34,241 bases of DNA from JBKBMT01 sp046295655 (GTDB lineage Bacteria > Pseudomonadota > Alphaproteobacteria > Rhodobacterales > Rhodobacteraceae), in the NCBI GenBank assembly GCA_046295655.1, contig JBKBMT010000030.1, forward strand, positions 1 through 34,241. Direction: 5' to 3'. The notes under the pieces were generated by a model, which searched no databases, was not told where the DNA came from, and saw only the letters and a list, made by a program, of their open reading frames with translations. Each line of letters opens with the position of its first letter. Position 1 is the first letter of the stretch. Shown one piece after another: positions 16,148 through 24,018 of this stretch. The translations under genes were made by a program, and so were the position numbers.

Positions 16148-16234
16148 TGGTGGCCGCTGTGGGACTCGAACCCACACGCCCGTACGGGCCAGTCATTTTA
16201 AGTGACTTGAGTCTACCGGTTCCTCCAAGCGGCC
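16148..16234 (-). tRNA. tRNA-Leu (anticodon UAA)
   Basis: An 87-nt class II tRNA with encoded CCA. Acceptor arms GGCCGCT / AGCGGCC pair perfectly, the anticodon stem AGTCA / TGACT encloses loop CTTAAAA, giving anticodon TAA for UUA codons. A long GC-rich variable arm (GCCCG-TAC-GGGC type) and the T arm GTGGG-TTCGAGT-CCCAC are present. It lies between pxpB (same strand) and pheT (opposite strand). Confidence 0.95.
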
Positions 16235-16244
16235 GCCGCCCTTG

Positions 16245-16273
16245 TTCCTAGTGCGCCCCGGACTGCGCCACAA
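16245..16273 (-). promoter_or_regulatory. Candidate promoter of tRNA-Leu
   Basis: On the minus strand TTGTGG, a 17-bp spacer and TAGGAA. The -10 box ends ten bases before the mature tRNA 5' end, a usual distance for a tRNA gene. Confidence 0.52.
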
Positions 16274-16282
16274 GCGCGCGGC

Positions 16283-16311
16283 TTTCCTTCGCGCGGCAAA
16301 CGCGCTAAGTC
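16283..16311 (+). promoter_or_regulatory. Candidate promoter of pheT
   Basis: TTTCCT, a 17-bp spacer and TAAGTC, about 30 bases upstream of the pheT start. It would make pheT independent of any upstream gene, as its isolation from pheS requires. The -35 is weak. Confidence 0.38.
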
Positions 16312-16341
16312 GCCGCCGCAGCACCGCCCGAGGACATGTTG

Positions 16342-18759
16342 ATGAAATTCACCCTTGCCTGGCTGAAGGACCATCTGGAAACCGAAGCCACGCTCGACAC
16401 CATTACCGAGGCGCTGACCGATCTGGGCCTGGAGGTCGAGGCTGTAAGCGATCCGGCTGCCAGCCTGGGCGCGTTCCGCATCGCGCGGGTGATCGAGGCC
16501 GTGCAGCACCCTGATGCCGACCGGCTGCGCGTCTGCCGGGTGGAAACCTGGCCCGAAGGCCCCGGCGGCCGGACGGAGGAGGTGCAGGTGGTCTGCGGAG
16601 CGCCGAATGCGCGCACCGGGATGATCGGGGTCTTTGCCCCGACCGGCACGCATGTGCCCGGAACCGGCGTCGATCTGAAGCCGGGAGTGATCCGCGGCGT
16701 GGCGTCGAACGGAATGCTGTGCTCCGAACGCGAACTGATGCTGTCGGACGATCACGAGGGCATCATCGACCTGCCCGCGGATGCGCCGCTGGGCGCGCGG
16801 TTCATCGACTGGAAGGGTCTGAACGACCCGATGATCCATATCAAGATCACCCCGAACCGACCCGACGCGCTGGGCGTGCGGGGGATCGCGCGCGATCTGG
16901 CGGCGCGCGGGCTCGGGCAGCTCAAACCGGATGTGCCGCAGATCGTCCAGGGGCGGTTCCCCTGCCCTGTCGGGGTGACGATCGACCCGGCGCTGAAGGC
17001 CAGGGGATGCCCCCTGTTCACCGGGCGGCTGATCCGGGGTGTTCGCAACGGGCCCTCGCCCGACTGGCTTCAGGCCCGGCTGCGCGCGATCGGGCTGCGG
17101 CCGATCTCGGCGCTGGTCGACATCACCAATTTCTTCACCTTCGACCGCAACCGCCCGCTGCATGTGTTCGATGCCGATCGGATGACGGGCGATCTGCGTA
17201 TCCATCCCGCTGTCGGCGGCGAGCGCCTGACCGCGCTGGACGGCAAGGAATACGCGGTCGAGCCCGGCATGATGCTGATCTCGGACAACCGCGGCCCCGA
17301 AAGCCTTGCCGGCATCATGGGGGGCGAGGCAACCGGCGTCACCGAGGCCACGGTCAACGTGTTCCTCGAAAGCGCCTACTGGGATCCGATCACCATTGCC
17401 GCCACCGGAAGGACGCTGCGCATCCATTCGGACGCCCGCTACCGGTTCGAACGCGGGGTGGATCCGGCCTACACCCTGCCGGGGCTGGAAGCCGCCACCC
17501 AGATGATCCTCGACATCTGCGGCGGAGAGCCTTCGGAGGTGGCGATGGACGGCGCCGTGCCCGACACCACCCGGCATTACCGGTTCGATGCCGGCGCAGT
17601 GAAGCGGCTGGTCGGCATGGACATACCCGAGTCCGCGCAGCGGGCGACCCTGGTCGCGCTCGGCTTCCGGCTTGAGGACGAGCTCGTGTGCCCGCCGTCC
17701 TGGCGGCCCGATATCCTCGGCGAGGCCGATCTCGTTGAGGAGGTGGCGCGCGTCGCCTCGCTCAGCGGGCTGGAGGGCCGCCCCCTGCCGCGGCCGCAGG
17801 CCGGCGTCCCGGCACCGATCCTGACCGCAGCGCAGCAGCAGGAACGACGCGCCCGCCGCACGCTGGCAGCGCTGGGCTACAACGAATGCGTCACCTATTC
17901 CTTCATCGACAGGGCCGCGGCCGAGATGTTCGGCGGAGGCGGCGATGCGGTGCGGCTTGAGAACCCGATTTCGTCGGAACTGACGCATCTGCGCCCCGAT
18001 CTTCTGCCCGGGCTCTTGCGTGCCGCAGCACGCAATCAGGCACGGGGCTTCATGGACATGGCGCTGTTCGAGGTCGGCCCTGCCTTTCACGGCGGCGAAC
18101 CGGGGGAACAGGTGCTGCAGGCGGCGGGGCTTCTGGTGGGGGCCAGCGCTGCGCGCGACCCGCATGGCAGCCGCCGCGCGGTCGATGTCTTCGACGCCAA
18201 GGCCGATGCCGAGGCGGTCCTGTCGGCGCTGGGCGCCCCGGCCCGGGCACAGATCGGGCGCAACCTGCCCGGCTGGTGGCACCCGGGACGCGCCGGCGCG
18301 ATCTCGCTCGGACCCAGGGTGCTGGCCATGTTCGGCGAACTGCATCCGCGCATCCTGCGCGCGCTGGACGTGAAGGGGCCGGCCGTCGGTTTCACCGTCT
18401 GGCCGGGGGCAATCCCGGAATCGCGGGCGAAGGGCTCGGCACGGCCGGCGCTGGACATTTCGGACCTTCAGGCGGTCGAACGCGATTTCGCCTTTGTCGT
18501 GGACGAACGGGTCGAGGCAATCAACATCGTCAATGCGGCCGCGGGCGCCGACAAGGCGCTCATCGAATCGGTCCGGGTGTTCGACCAGTTCACGGGCGAC
18601 AAGGCGGCGCAGCAACTCGGTCCGGGCAGGAAGTCTGTCGCGATCACGGTTCGGATGCAGCCGCGCGAGCGGACCCTGACCGACGCCGAGATCGATGCCG
18701 TCGCGGCAAGGATCGTCGAGAAGGTGGGCAAGGCGACCGGCGGCATGCTGCGCGGCTGA
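16342..18759 (+). CDS. pheT: Phenylalanine--tRNA ligase beta subunit
   Basis: An 805-residue subunit of the cytoplasmic alpha2-beta2 PheRS. It starts MKFTLAWLKDHLETEA as in the family. An EMAP/tRNA-binding domain follows at about 40-150 (VQVVCGAPNA, GVASNGMLCSERELMLSDDH), then the B3/B4 domain (editing; LVDITNFFTFDRNRPLHVFDAD), B5, the inactive synthetase-like core (TYSFIDRAAAEMF, NPISSELTHLRPDLLPGLL) and a C-terminal ferredoxin-fold anticodon-binding domain (AVERDFAFVVDE). ATG 16342 is preferred over ATG 16336 because GAGGA then lies at a proper distance. It is unusually far from, and opposite in strand to, pheS (29069-30139). Confidence 0.95.
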   Translation: MKFTLAWLKDHLETEATLDTITEALTDLGLEVEAVSDPAASLGAFRIARVIEAVQHPDADRLRVCRVETWPEGPGGRTEEVQVVCGAPNARTGMIGVFAPTGTHVPGTGVDLKPGVIRGVASNGMLCSERELMLSDDHEGIIDLPADAPLGARFIDWKGLNDPMIHIKITPNRPDALGVRGIARDLAARGLGQLKPDVPQIVQGRFPCPVGVTIDPALKARGCPLFTGRLIRGVRNGPSPDWLQARLRAIGLRPISALVDITNFFTFDRNRPLHVFDADRMTGDLRIHPAVGGERLTALDGKEYAVEPGMMLISDNRGPESLAGIMGGEATGVTEATVNVFLESAYWDPITIAATGRTLRIHSDARYRFERGVDPAYTLPGLEAATQMILDICGGEPSEVAMDGAVPDTTRHYRFDAGAVKRLVGMDIPESAQRATLVALGFRLEDELVCPPSWRPDILGEADLVEEVARVASLSGLEGRPLPRPQAGVPAPILTAAQQQERRARRTLAALGYNECVTYSFIDRAAAEMFGGGGDAVRLENPISSELTHLRPDLLPGLLRAAARNQARGFMDMALFEVGPAFHGGEPGEQVLQAAGLLVGASAARDPHGSRRAVDVFDAKADAEAVLSALGAPARAQIGRNLPGWWHPGRAGAISLGPRVLAMFGELHPRILRALDVKGPAVGFTVWPGAIPESRAKGSARPALDISDLQAVERDFAFVVDERVEAINIVNAAAGADKALIESVRVFDQFTGDKAAQQLGPGRKSVAITVRMQPRERTLTDAEIDAVAARIVEKVGKATGGMLRG

Positions 18760-18762
18760 TAC

Positions 18763-18786
18763 GCGGTCAGGCGGTCAGGCGGTCAG
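18763..18786. repeat. Three tandem copies of an 8-bp unit between convergent genes
   Basis: GCGGTCAG occurs three times head to tail right after the pheT stop. The last copy supplies the TGA stop codon of the convergent quinone oxidoreductase gene (18783-18785 on the minus strand); copies one and two are off its reading frame. Confidence 0.75.
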
Positions 18787-19754
18787 GCGACCTTCAGCAC
18801 GATCTTCCCGATATGGTCAGAGGATTCCATGCGTGCATGGGCCTCGGCCGCCCGGTCCAGCGGAAACTCGCTGTCCATAACCGGCGCGATCCGCCCGGCG
18901 GCCAGATGCGGCCAGACCGCACGTTCCAGATCGGCGGCTATGGCGGCCTTGGCCGCCACAGACTGCGGCCGCAGCGTCGATCCCGTGATCGTCAGCCGCC
19001 GGACCATGACCTCGGAAAAGTTGACCTCGACCTTCGGACCGCCGAGGAAGGCGATCTGAACGAGCCGCCCGTCGTCCGCCAAGGCTCGGATGTTGCGCGG
19101 AATGTAGCTGCCGCCCACCATGTCGAGGATGAGGTCCGCGCCGCCTTCGGCCCTCAACACAGAGACGAAGTCCTCGGTCCGGTAGTTGATCGCCCGTTCG
19201 GCGCCCAGCCGCAGGCACGCGATGCACTTGTCCTCGGACCCCGCGGTGGCGAAAACCCGCGCCCCGAACAGCTGCGCCAGCTGGATCGCCGTGGTGCCGA
19301 TGCCGGAGGATCCGCCGTGCACGAGGAACCGCTCGCCCGCCTTCAGCCCGCCGCGCAGAAACACATTGGTCCAGACGGTGAAGAAGGTCTCGGGCAGGCA
19401 GGCGGCTTCGCGCAGGCCCATGCCCGCGGGCACGGGCAGCGCATGGTCCGCCGGGCAGACCGCATATTCGGCATAGCCTCCACCGGGCAGCAGCGCGCAG
19501 ACCGCATCGCCCAACGTCCAGCGCGTGACGCCTGGCCCGCAGGCGGCGACATGGCCTGCAGCCTCCAGCCCCGGAAGCGGCGAGGCGCCCGCCGGCGGGG
19601 CATAGTTGCCGGCCCGTTGCAACGCGTCCGGCCGGTTGATCCCGGCCCAGGCGACCCGGATCAGGATCTGGCCATGGCCGGGCACCGGAAGGGCCTGGAC
19701 CGATGGGCGCAAGACCTCCGGTCCGCCGGGTGCGGTTATCTCGACGGCGCGCAT
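18783..19754 (-). CDS. NAD(P)H-quinone oxidoreductase, medium-chain (zeta-crystallin / PIG3 type)
   Basis: A 323-residue zinc-free medium-chain reductase. It begins MRAVEITAPGGPEVL, has the GroES-like fold with AGINRPDALQRAGNY and GLEAAGHV, and a Rossmann domain with LVHGGSSGIGTTAIQLAQLFGARVFAT cut here to its core LVHGGSSGIGTTAIQLA. The segment ending NYRTEDF and ADLILDMVGG is typical of PIG3-like enzymes that reduce ortho-quinones with NADPH. The start is the ATG after GGAG at 19754; a longer frame reaching back over coq9 is rejected. It follows coq9 by 29 bases and is probably in one operon with it. Confidence 0.88.
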   Translation of the reverse strand: MRAVEITAPGGPEVLRPSVQALPVPGHGQILIRVAWAGINRPDALQRAGNYAPPAGASPLPGLEAAGHVAACGPGVTRWTLGDAVCALLPGGGYAEYAVCPADHALPVPAGMGLREAACLPETFFTVWTNVFLRGGLKAGERFLVHGGSSGIGTTAIQLAQLFGARVFATAGSEDKCIACLRLGAERAINYRTEDFVSVLRAEGGADLILDMVGGSYIPRNIRALADDGRLVQIAFLGGPKVEVNFSEVMVRRLTITGSTLRPQSVAAKAAIAADLERAVWPHLAAGRIAPVMDSEFPLDRAAEAHARMESSDHIGKIVLKVA

Positions 19755-19783
19755 GGTCTCCGGCAGGTCGGGGGCGAGGTCGC

Positions 19784-20467
19784 TCAACGCCAGCGGCCCA
19801 GGTTCGAGGGAAGATGATCGGTGTTCATGGGCTTGCGGATCCGCCTTGCGAGCCATTCCTGCCCTGCCATGAAGGGCCGCGTCAACGGGTTGTCGCGCAA
19901 CCGCGCCTTGGCTTCCTCGATCCGCATCACCTCGGCTATCCGCCGGTCAACGAACTCCCAGGTCGCATGGTGGCCCGGACTGTCGTCACCCAGCCAGTAG
20001 AGGACCGTGGCGCCATAGACGCCGGCCAAGGTGGCGCGCTTGGTGTACCAGTTCAGATCGTCCGAAGTGTCGCCCAGGGCGTCCCAGATGGCATCGGCCG
20101 TTCTCCACAGCGCCCGAGCCCCGTCGGCGGCGTATTGCGGCAGCGCGAACAGTGTCGTGCCCCTGCGCACGGCCTCGCGATCCTCCACCGCCTCCAGCCG
20201 GAAGCGGATGGCGGCGGCGACCTTTTCCCGGAACTTCAGGCCCGACAGATCCTCGGCCTTCAGGCGCGCCCGCATCGCGGCGTCGCCCGCATCGTGGAAA
20301 GCCAGCGCCAGATCCACCGCGCCGCGGGGAAAATGCAGCCGGGCGTCGGCCGGATCGATGCCGGCATCGCGGCAGGCGGCGCGCAGCGTCGTCTCCGACC
20401 AGCCGTCGAAGGGAACATGCGGCAACGCCGCCTTCAGGATCCGCGCCTTGATGTCGGTGTCGTCCAT
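19784..20467 (-). CDS. coq9: COQ9 family protein (ubiquinone biosynthesis)
   Basis: A 227-residue protein of the COQ9 family: a TetR-like N-terminal helical part (ILKAALPHVPFDGWSETTL) and the C-terminal COQ9 domain with DLNWYTKRATLAGVYGATVLYWLGD cut here to NWYTKRATLAGVYGATVL, and TWEFVDRRIAEVM. In mitochondria COQ9 binds lipids and presents the quinone precursor to the hydroxylase COQ7; bacterial members are found in ubiquinone-making alphaproteobacteria. Start is an ATG. It is divergent from rpsU and followed by the quinone oxidoreductase, an arrangement I recall as common in Rhodobacteraceae. Confidence 0.92.
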   Translation of the reverse strand: MDDTDIKARILKAALPHVPFDGWSETTLRAACRDAGIDPADARLHFPRGAVDLALAFHDAGDAAMRARLKAEDLSGLKFREKVAAAIRFRLEAVEDREAVRRGTTLFALPQYAADGARALWRTADAIWDALGDTSDDLNWYTKRATLAGVYGATVLYWLGDDSPGHHATWEFVDRRIAEVMRIEEAKARLRDNPLTRPFMAGQEWLARRIRKPMNTDHLPSNLGRWR

Positions 20468-20514
20468 CGCCGCCTCCGCCAGTGCAACCCGAGGATAGAC
20501 AATAGGGCCGGCGT

Positions 20515-20544
20515 TTGCTATGTCCCGCCGGCCTGCACGAATAT
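20515..20544 (+). promoter_or_regulatory. Weak promoter candidate of rpsU
   Basis: TTGCTA, an 18-bp spacer and GAATAT. The -10-like box lies in the loop of an inverted repeat TGCAC-GAATAT-GTGCA (20534-20549). The match to consensus is poor, but the gene has to be transcribed from this 112-bp divergent region. Confidence 0.3.
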
Positions 20545-20565
20545 GTGCAACTCTAGCTTAGGAAG

Positions 20566-20579
20566 GTGGTGACAACCAC
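20566..20579 (+). promoter_or_regulatory. Hairpin at the rpsU ribosome-binding site
   Basis: GTGGT-GACA-ACCAC forms a perfect 5-bp stem with a 4-base loop ending directly at the rpsU ATG (20580). It takes in the 3' part of the purine-rich AGGAAGGTGGT and could mask or shift the ribosome site. Role inferred. Confidence 0.4.
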
Positions 20580-20786
20580 ATGCAGGTCAGCGTTCGTGAC
20601 AACAACGTCGATCAGGCGCTTCGTGCCCTGAAGAAGAAGCTGCAGCGTGAAGGCGTGTTCCGCGAGATGAAGCTCAAGCAGCATTTCGAGAAACCGTCGG
20701 TCAAGAAGGCGCGGGAACGCGCCGAGGCGATCCGCCGGGCGCGCAAGCTCGCGCGCAAGAAGGCGCAACGCGAAGGCGCTCTTTAA
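20580..20786 (+). CDS. rpsU: 30S ribosomal protein S21
   Basis: A 68-residue S21: it opens MQVSVRDNNVDQALRALKKKL, shown here as MQVSVRDNNVDQALRALKKK, and then is strongly basic (KKARERAEAIRRARKLARKK). S21 helps initiation by promoting mRNA base-pairing at the 30S platform. The Shine-Dalgarno AGGAAGGTGG ends eleven bases before ATG. It is followed by a strong terminator and stands alone on the plus strand between coq9 and the RND efflux genes. Confidence 0.97.
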   Translation: MQVSVRDNNVDQALRALKKKLQREGVFREMKLKQHFEKPSVKKARERAEAIRRARKLARKKAQREGAL

Positions 20787-20822
20787 GACGTCGGCGAAGC
20801 TGGGGCGGTCCGCCGCCCGAGA

Positions 20823-20858
20823 CGCAACCCCCGGGGCAGTCGCGCCGGGGGTTTTGCG
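20823..20858 (+). terminator. Rho-independent terminator of rpsU
   Basis: A 9-bp stem AACCCCCGG / CCGGGGGTT (20826-20834 with 20845-20853) and a 10-base loop, followed by TTGCGTT. Flanking ACGC / GCGT can extend the stem. It may also stop the convergent RND transcript, though the minus-strand tail is poorer in T. Confidence 0.85.
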
Positions 20859-20878
20859 TTGCTCCGCCGGCAGGTGCG

Positions 20879-23800
20879 CTATTGCGCCGGGGTTGCGCCG
20901 CGCCGCGCCGCGGCGTCCAGTTCCCGTTCCAGACGCGCCTCCTCCTCGGCCTTCGGGGTCGAGAATCCGGCCAGCAGCAGATAGGCGACCGGCGTCAGGT
21001 AGAGCGTCGAGACCGTCGCAAGCCCCAGCCCGCCGACAACGATCCAGCCCAGCGCCTCGCGCGCCTCGGCACCGGCGCCGACCGAAAGAACCAGAGGCAC
21101 GCCGCCCAGGACCGTCGAGGCCATGGTCATCATCACCGGCCGCAGCCGGATTGCACAGGCCTCGGTGATCGCATCGCGCACCGACTTGCCGGCATCACGC
21201 AACTGGTTGGCAAATTCGACGATCAGGATGCCGTTCTTGGCCATGATCCCGACCAGCAGCACCAGCCCAATCTGTGAGTAGACGTTCAGACTGCCCCCGG
21301 TCAGCACCAGCGCGAACACCGCGCAGGCCAGTGCGAAGGGCACCGTGACCATTACCACCACGGCCGAGACGAAACTTTCGAACTGGGCCGACAGGACCAG
21401 GAACACCACCAGCACCGCGAATCCGAAGGTCAGCAGCAGCCCGGCCGACGTTTCGTTCAGGGTCGCCGCCTCAGCCAGCGGAACGATCCGGCTCCCGGCG
21501 GGAAGCAGATCGGCCGCCGTTTCGCCGACCACCTCCAGCGCATCGCCCAGGGACATCTGCGGGGTCAGGCCCGCGGTGATCTGAACCGCCCGCATCTGCG
21601 CCTCGCGGCCCAGCTCCGGGGCCACCGCCCGTTCTTCCAGCCGAACGAAGGACGATAGCGGAACCATCTGGCCGCGCGAGGTCTGCACGAAGATCCGCTC
21701 CAGGTCCGAGGGGTCGTCCACCGGATCCGTGGTCGAGAGCATCTTGATGTCGTAGCTCGCGTCGTCGATGAACACCGATCCGACCGTGCGGCCGTCCAGG
21801 ACCGCCTGCAGCGCCTCGCCCAGACCGTCGATGTTCACACCCAGATCGTCGGCGCGGGTGCGGTCAACCTCGATGAACAGCTGCGGCTGCGTCGTCTCGT
21901 AACCCAGCCTGACCTGGCCCAGAGCCGGGTTCTGTTCCATCCGCCGGACAAGCTCGGCCGCAATCTGACCCAGATCGTCGTAGTTGCTGCCGACGATCGC
22001 GAAGCTGAGCCCCTGCCCGGCCCCGCGGATGCCAAGCGAATTGGGCTGGATGACAAAGGCGCGAACGCCGATGATCCCGCGCAGGCGGCCGTTCAGCTCT
22101 GCCACGATCTCCTGCTGGCTGCGGCTGCGCTCCTGCCAGGGGGCAAGCGTCATGACCACGAAACCGTTGCTGGCCTGACCCTGCGAGCCGGCGATGGAAA
22201 AGACGTTCCGTACCTCTCCGGTCTGGCGCAGCGGTTCGATCGCATCCTCGATGTCGCGCATCTTGCCGGCCGTGTATTCCAGCGAGACCCCGGTGGGCGC
22301 CTGAACCCGCATCAGCGCCACCGACCGGTCCTCGGACGGCGTCAGTTCCTGGCGGATGCCGCCGGCGATCATCAACGCCGTAACGCCGACCGCGAGGGCC
22401 CCGACGATCACCACCAGCGGATTGGCCAGTGCCCAGCGCAGCGTCGCGGCATAGGCGCCGCCCAGCCGGTTGCCGAGCCAGACCATCGGACCGCGCGCTT
22501 CCGCACCCGTCTCGGGTCTCAGCACACGGCTGGCGAGCACCGGGCACAGTGTCAGCGCGACCACCGACGACAGCAGGACCGCCATGGCGAGCGTGAAGCC
22601 GAACTCGCGGAACAGTCCACCCGTCTGGCCGGGCAGGAAGGACAACGGCACGAAGACGGCGGCAAGGGTCGCGGTCGTGGTGACGACGGCAAAGAAGACC
22701 TGCTGCGTGCCCAGCACCGCCGCGGCCCGCGCGCCCATGCCCTCGGATCGGCGGCGCACGATGTTCTCCAGCACCACGATGGCGTCATCCACCACCATCC
22801 CGGTCGCGAGGACCAGCGCCAGCAGCGTCAGGATGTTCACCGAAAAGCCGACCAGATAGATCGCCGCCAGCGTGCCGATCAGCGCGACCGGCATGGTGAT
22901 CGCCGGAATGATCGTGGCGCGCGGATCACGCAGGAACAGGAAGATCACGCCGACGACGATGATCACCGCCAGAACCAGCGTGTTGATCACCTCGCGGATC
23001 GCGCCGTTGATGAACACCGCATCATCCGAGGTGACGAAGATCGACACGTCCTCGGGCAGGATGTCGCGCAACTCCTCGATCGCGGCACGGACCCCTGCCG
23101 AGATGTCCAGCGTGTTCGACTGCGCCTGCCGGATTATGCCGATGCCGATGCCGGCCTCGCCGTTGGCGCGCAGGATGCTCTCGCCCGGCGCCGGACCGAG
23201 CGTCACCTGCGCGACGTCGCCCAGTTCGACACCGGGCGCCACGGGAAGCGCCTCGAATTCTTCGGGCGTGGTGATCGCGGCGGTGGTGCGCACGACGATG
23301 CTCTGGCTTTCCGACGACAGGGCCCCTGCCGGCGCATCGAACGACACGTTGCGCACCGCGCTGCGCACATCGGCCAGCGTCAGGCCGCGGCTGGCAAGCT
23401 GCATCAGATCGACATCGACCCGGAACACCGAATCACGCCGCCCGAAGATCTGGAGATCCGCCACACCCTCGGACGAGATCAGCCTGTCCTCGACCAGATC
23501 GCGGACCAGCCGCGTCAACTCCTGCGGCGACCGGCGCGGCGATGTCACCGCGATGCGCATCACCGCATCCGCATTGGCATCGGCCTTGACGATGCGGGGA
23601 TCCTCGGCGCCAGACGGCAGTACGTTCGAAATGCGTGCGATGGCGTCACGCGTATCGGTTGCCGCAACATCGAGATTGACGTTGTCGGCGAATTCCAGCG
23701 TCACCCGGCTGCGCCCGAAGCGCGAGGACGACGACAGCGCCTTGACCCCGGCGACCCGTCCCGCCGCGCCTTCGATGGCCGCCGTCACCTCGCGGTCCAC

Positions 23801-24007
23801 CGTTTCCGGCGCGGCACCGGGGAAGTCGGTGGTGACGGTTATCACCGGCCGGTCCACGTCCGGCAGCTCGCGAACCTCCCCGCCCAAGAGCCCTGCAAGG
23901 CCGGCAATGACGATCAGGGCCGACAGCACGAAGGCGAGGATCGGCCGGCGAACGAACAGGGCGGTGCCCGACCGGTGCGCGTGGCGCTGGATGAACCCTT
24001 CGGCCAA
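20879..24007 (-). CDS. RND family efflux permease (HAE1-like), TTG start
   Basis: A 1042-residue inner-membrane proton-driven pump of the AcrB/MexF superfamily. TM1 is at about 22-42 (RRPILAFVLSALIVIAGL). The proton-relay pair in TM4 is intact as GMVVDDAIVVLENIVRR with Asp407 and Asp408, the same numbers as in E. coli AcrB, and Lys924 in GIMAKNGILIVEFANQL corresponds to AcrB Lys940. The C-terminal permease half ends YLTPVAYLLLAGF. There is no usable ATG at the front: the TTG at 24005-24007 follows AGGGGGGA, 11 bases after the adaptor stop, and restores the AcrB numbering. Longer open frame upstream is the adaptor gene in another frame. It forms an operon with the adaptor; no TolC-like channel or regulator is adjacent. 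Substrates unknown. Confidence 0.92.
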   Translation of the reverse strand: MAEGFIQRHAHRSGTALFVRRPILAFVLSALIVIAGLAGLLGGEVRELPDVDRPVITVTTDFPGAAPETVDREVTAAIEGAAGRVAGVKALSSSSRFGRSRVTLEFADNVNLDVAATDTRDAIARISNVLPSGAEDPRIVKADANADAVMRIAVTSPRRSPQELTRLVRDLVEDRLISSEGVADLQIFGRRDSVFRVDVDLMQLASRGLTLADVRSAVRNVSFDAPAGALSSESQSIVVRTTAAITTPEEFEALPVAPGVELGDVAQVTLGPAPGESILRANGEAGIGIGIIRQAQSNTLDISAGVRAAIEELRDILPEDVSIFVTSDDAVFINGAIREVINTLVLAVIIVVGVIFLFLRDPRATIIPAITMPVALIGTLAAIYLVGFSVNILTLLALVLATGMVVDDAIVVLENIVRRRSEGMGARAAAVLGTQQVFFAVVTTTATLAAVFVPLSFLPGQTGGLFREFGFTLAMAVLLSSVVALTLCPVLASRVLRPETGAEARGPMVWLGNRLGGAYAATLRWALANPLVVIVGALAVGVTALMIAGGIRQELTPSEDRSVALMRVQAPTGVSLEYTAGKMRDIEDAIEPLRQTGEVRNVFSIAGSQGQASNGFVVMTLAPWQERSRSQQEIVAELNGRLRGIIGVRAFVIQPNSLGIRGAGQGLSFAIVGSNYDDLGQIAAELVRRMEQNPALGQVRLGYETTQPQLFIEVDRTRADDLGVNIDGLGEALQAVLDGRTVGSVFIDDASYDIKMLSTTDPVDDPSDLERIFVQTSRGQMVPLSSFVRLEERAVAPELGREAQMRAVQITAGLTPQMSLGDALEVVGETAADLLPAGSRIVPLAEAATLNETSAGLLLTFGFAVLVVFLVLSAQFESFVSAVVVMVTVPFALACAVFALVLTGGSLNVYSQIGLVLLVGIMAKNGILIVEFANQLRDAGKSVRDAITEACAIRLRPVMMTMASTVLGGVPLVLSVGAGAEAREALGWIVVGGLGLATVSTLYLTPVAYLLLAGFSTPKAEEEARLERELDAAARRGATPAQ

Positions 24008-24018
24008 GTGCGTCCCCC

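Noticed and set aside
16096..16158. Short minus-strand frame ending RRNRFVLFLEGALR before a TAG, just downstream of tRNA-Leu
   Set aside because: It looked like the tail of a protein gene cut by the tRNA, but there is no start codon in this frame and it runs through the tRNA; probably chance.
16148..16234. tRNA-Leu as an attachment site for an integrated element
   Set aside because: No integrase, no second copy of the tRNA 3' end and no foreign base composition was seen on either side.
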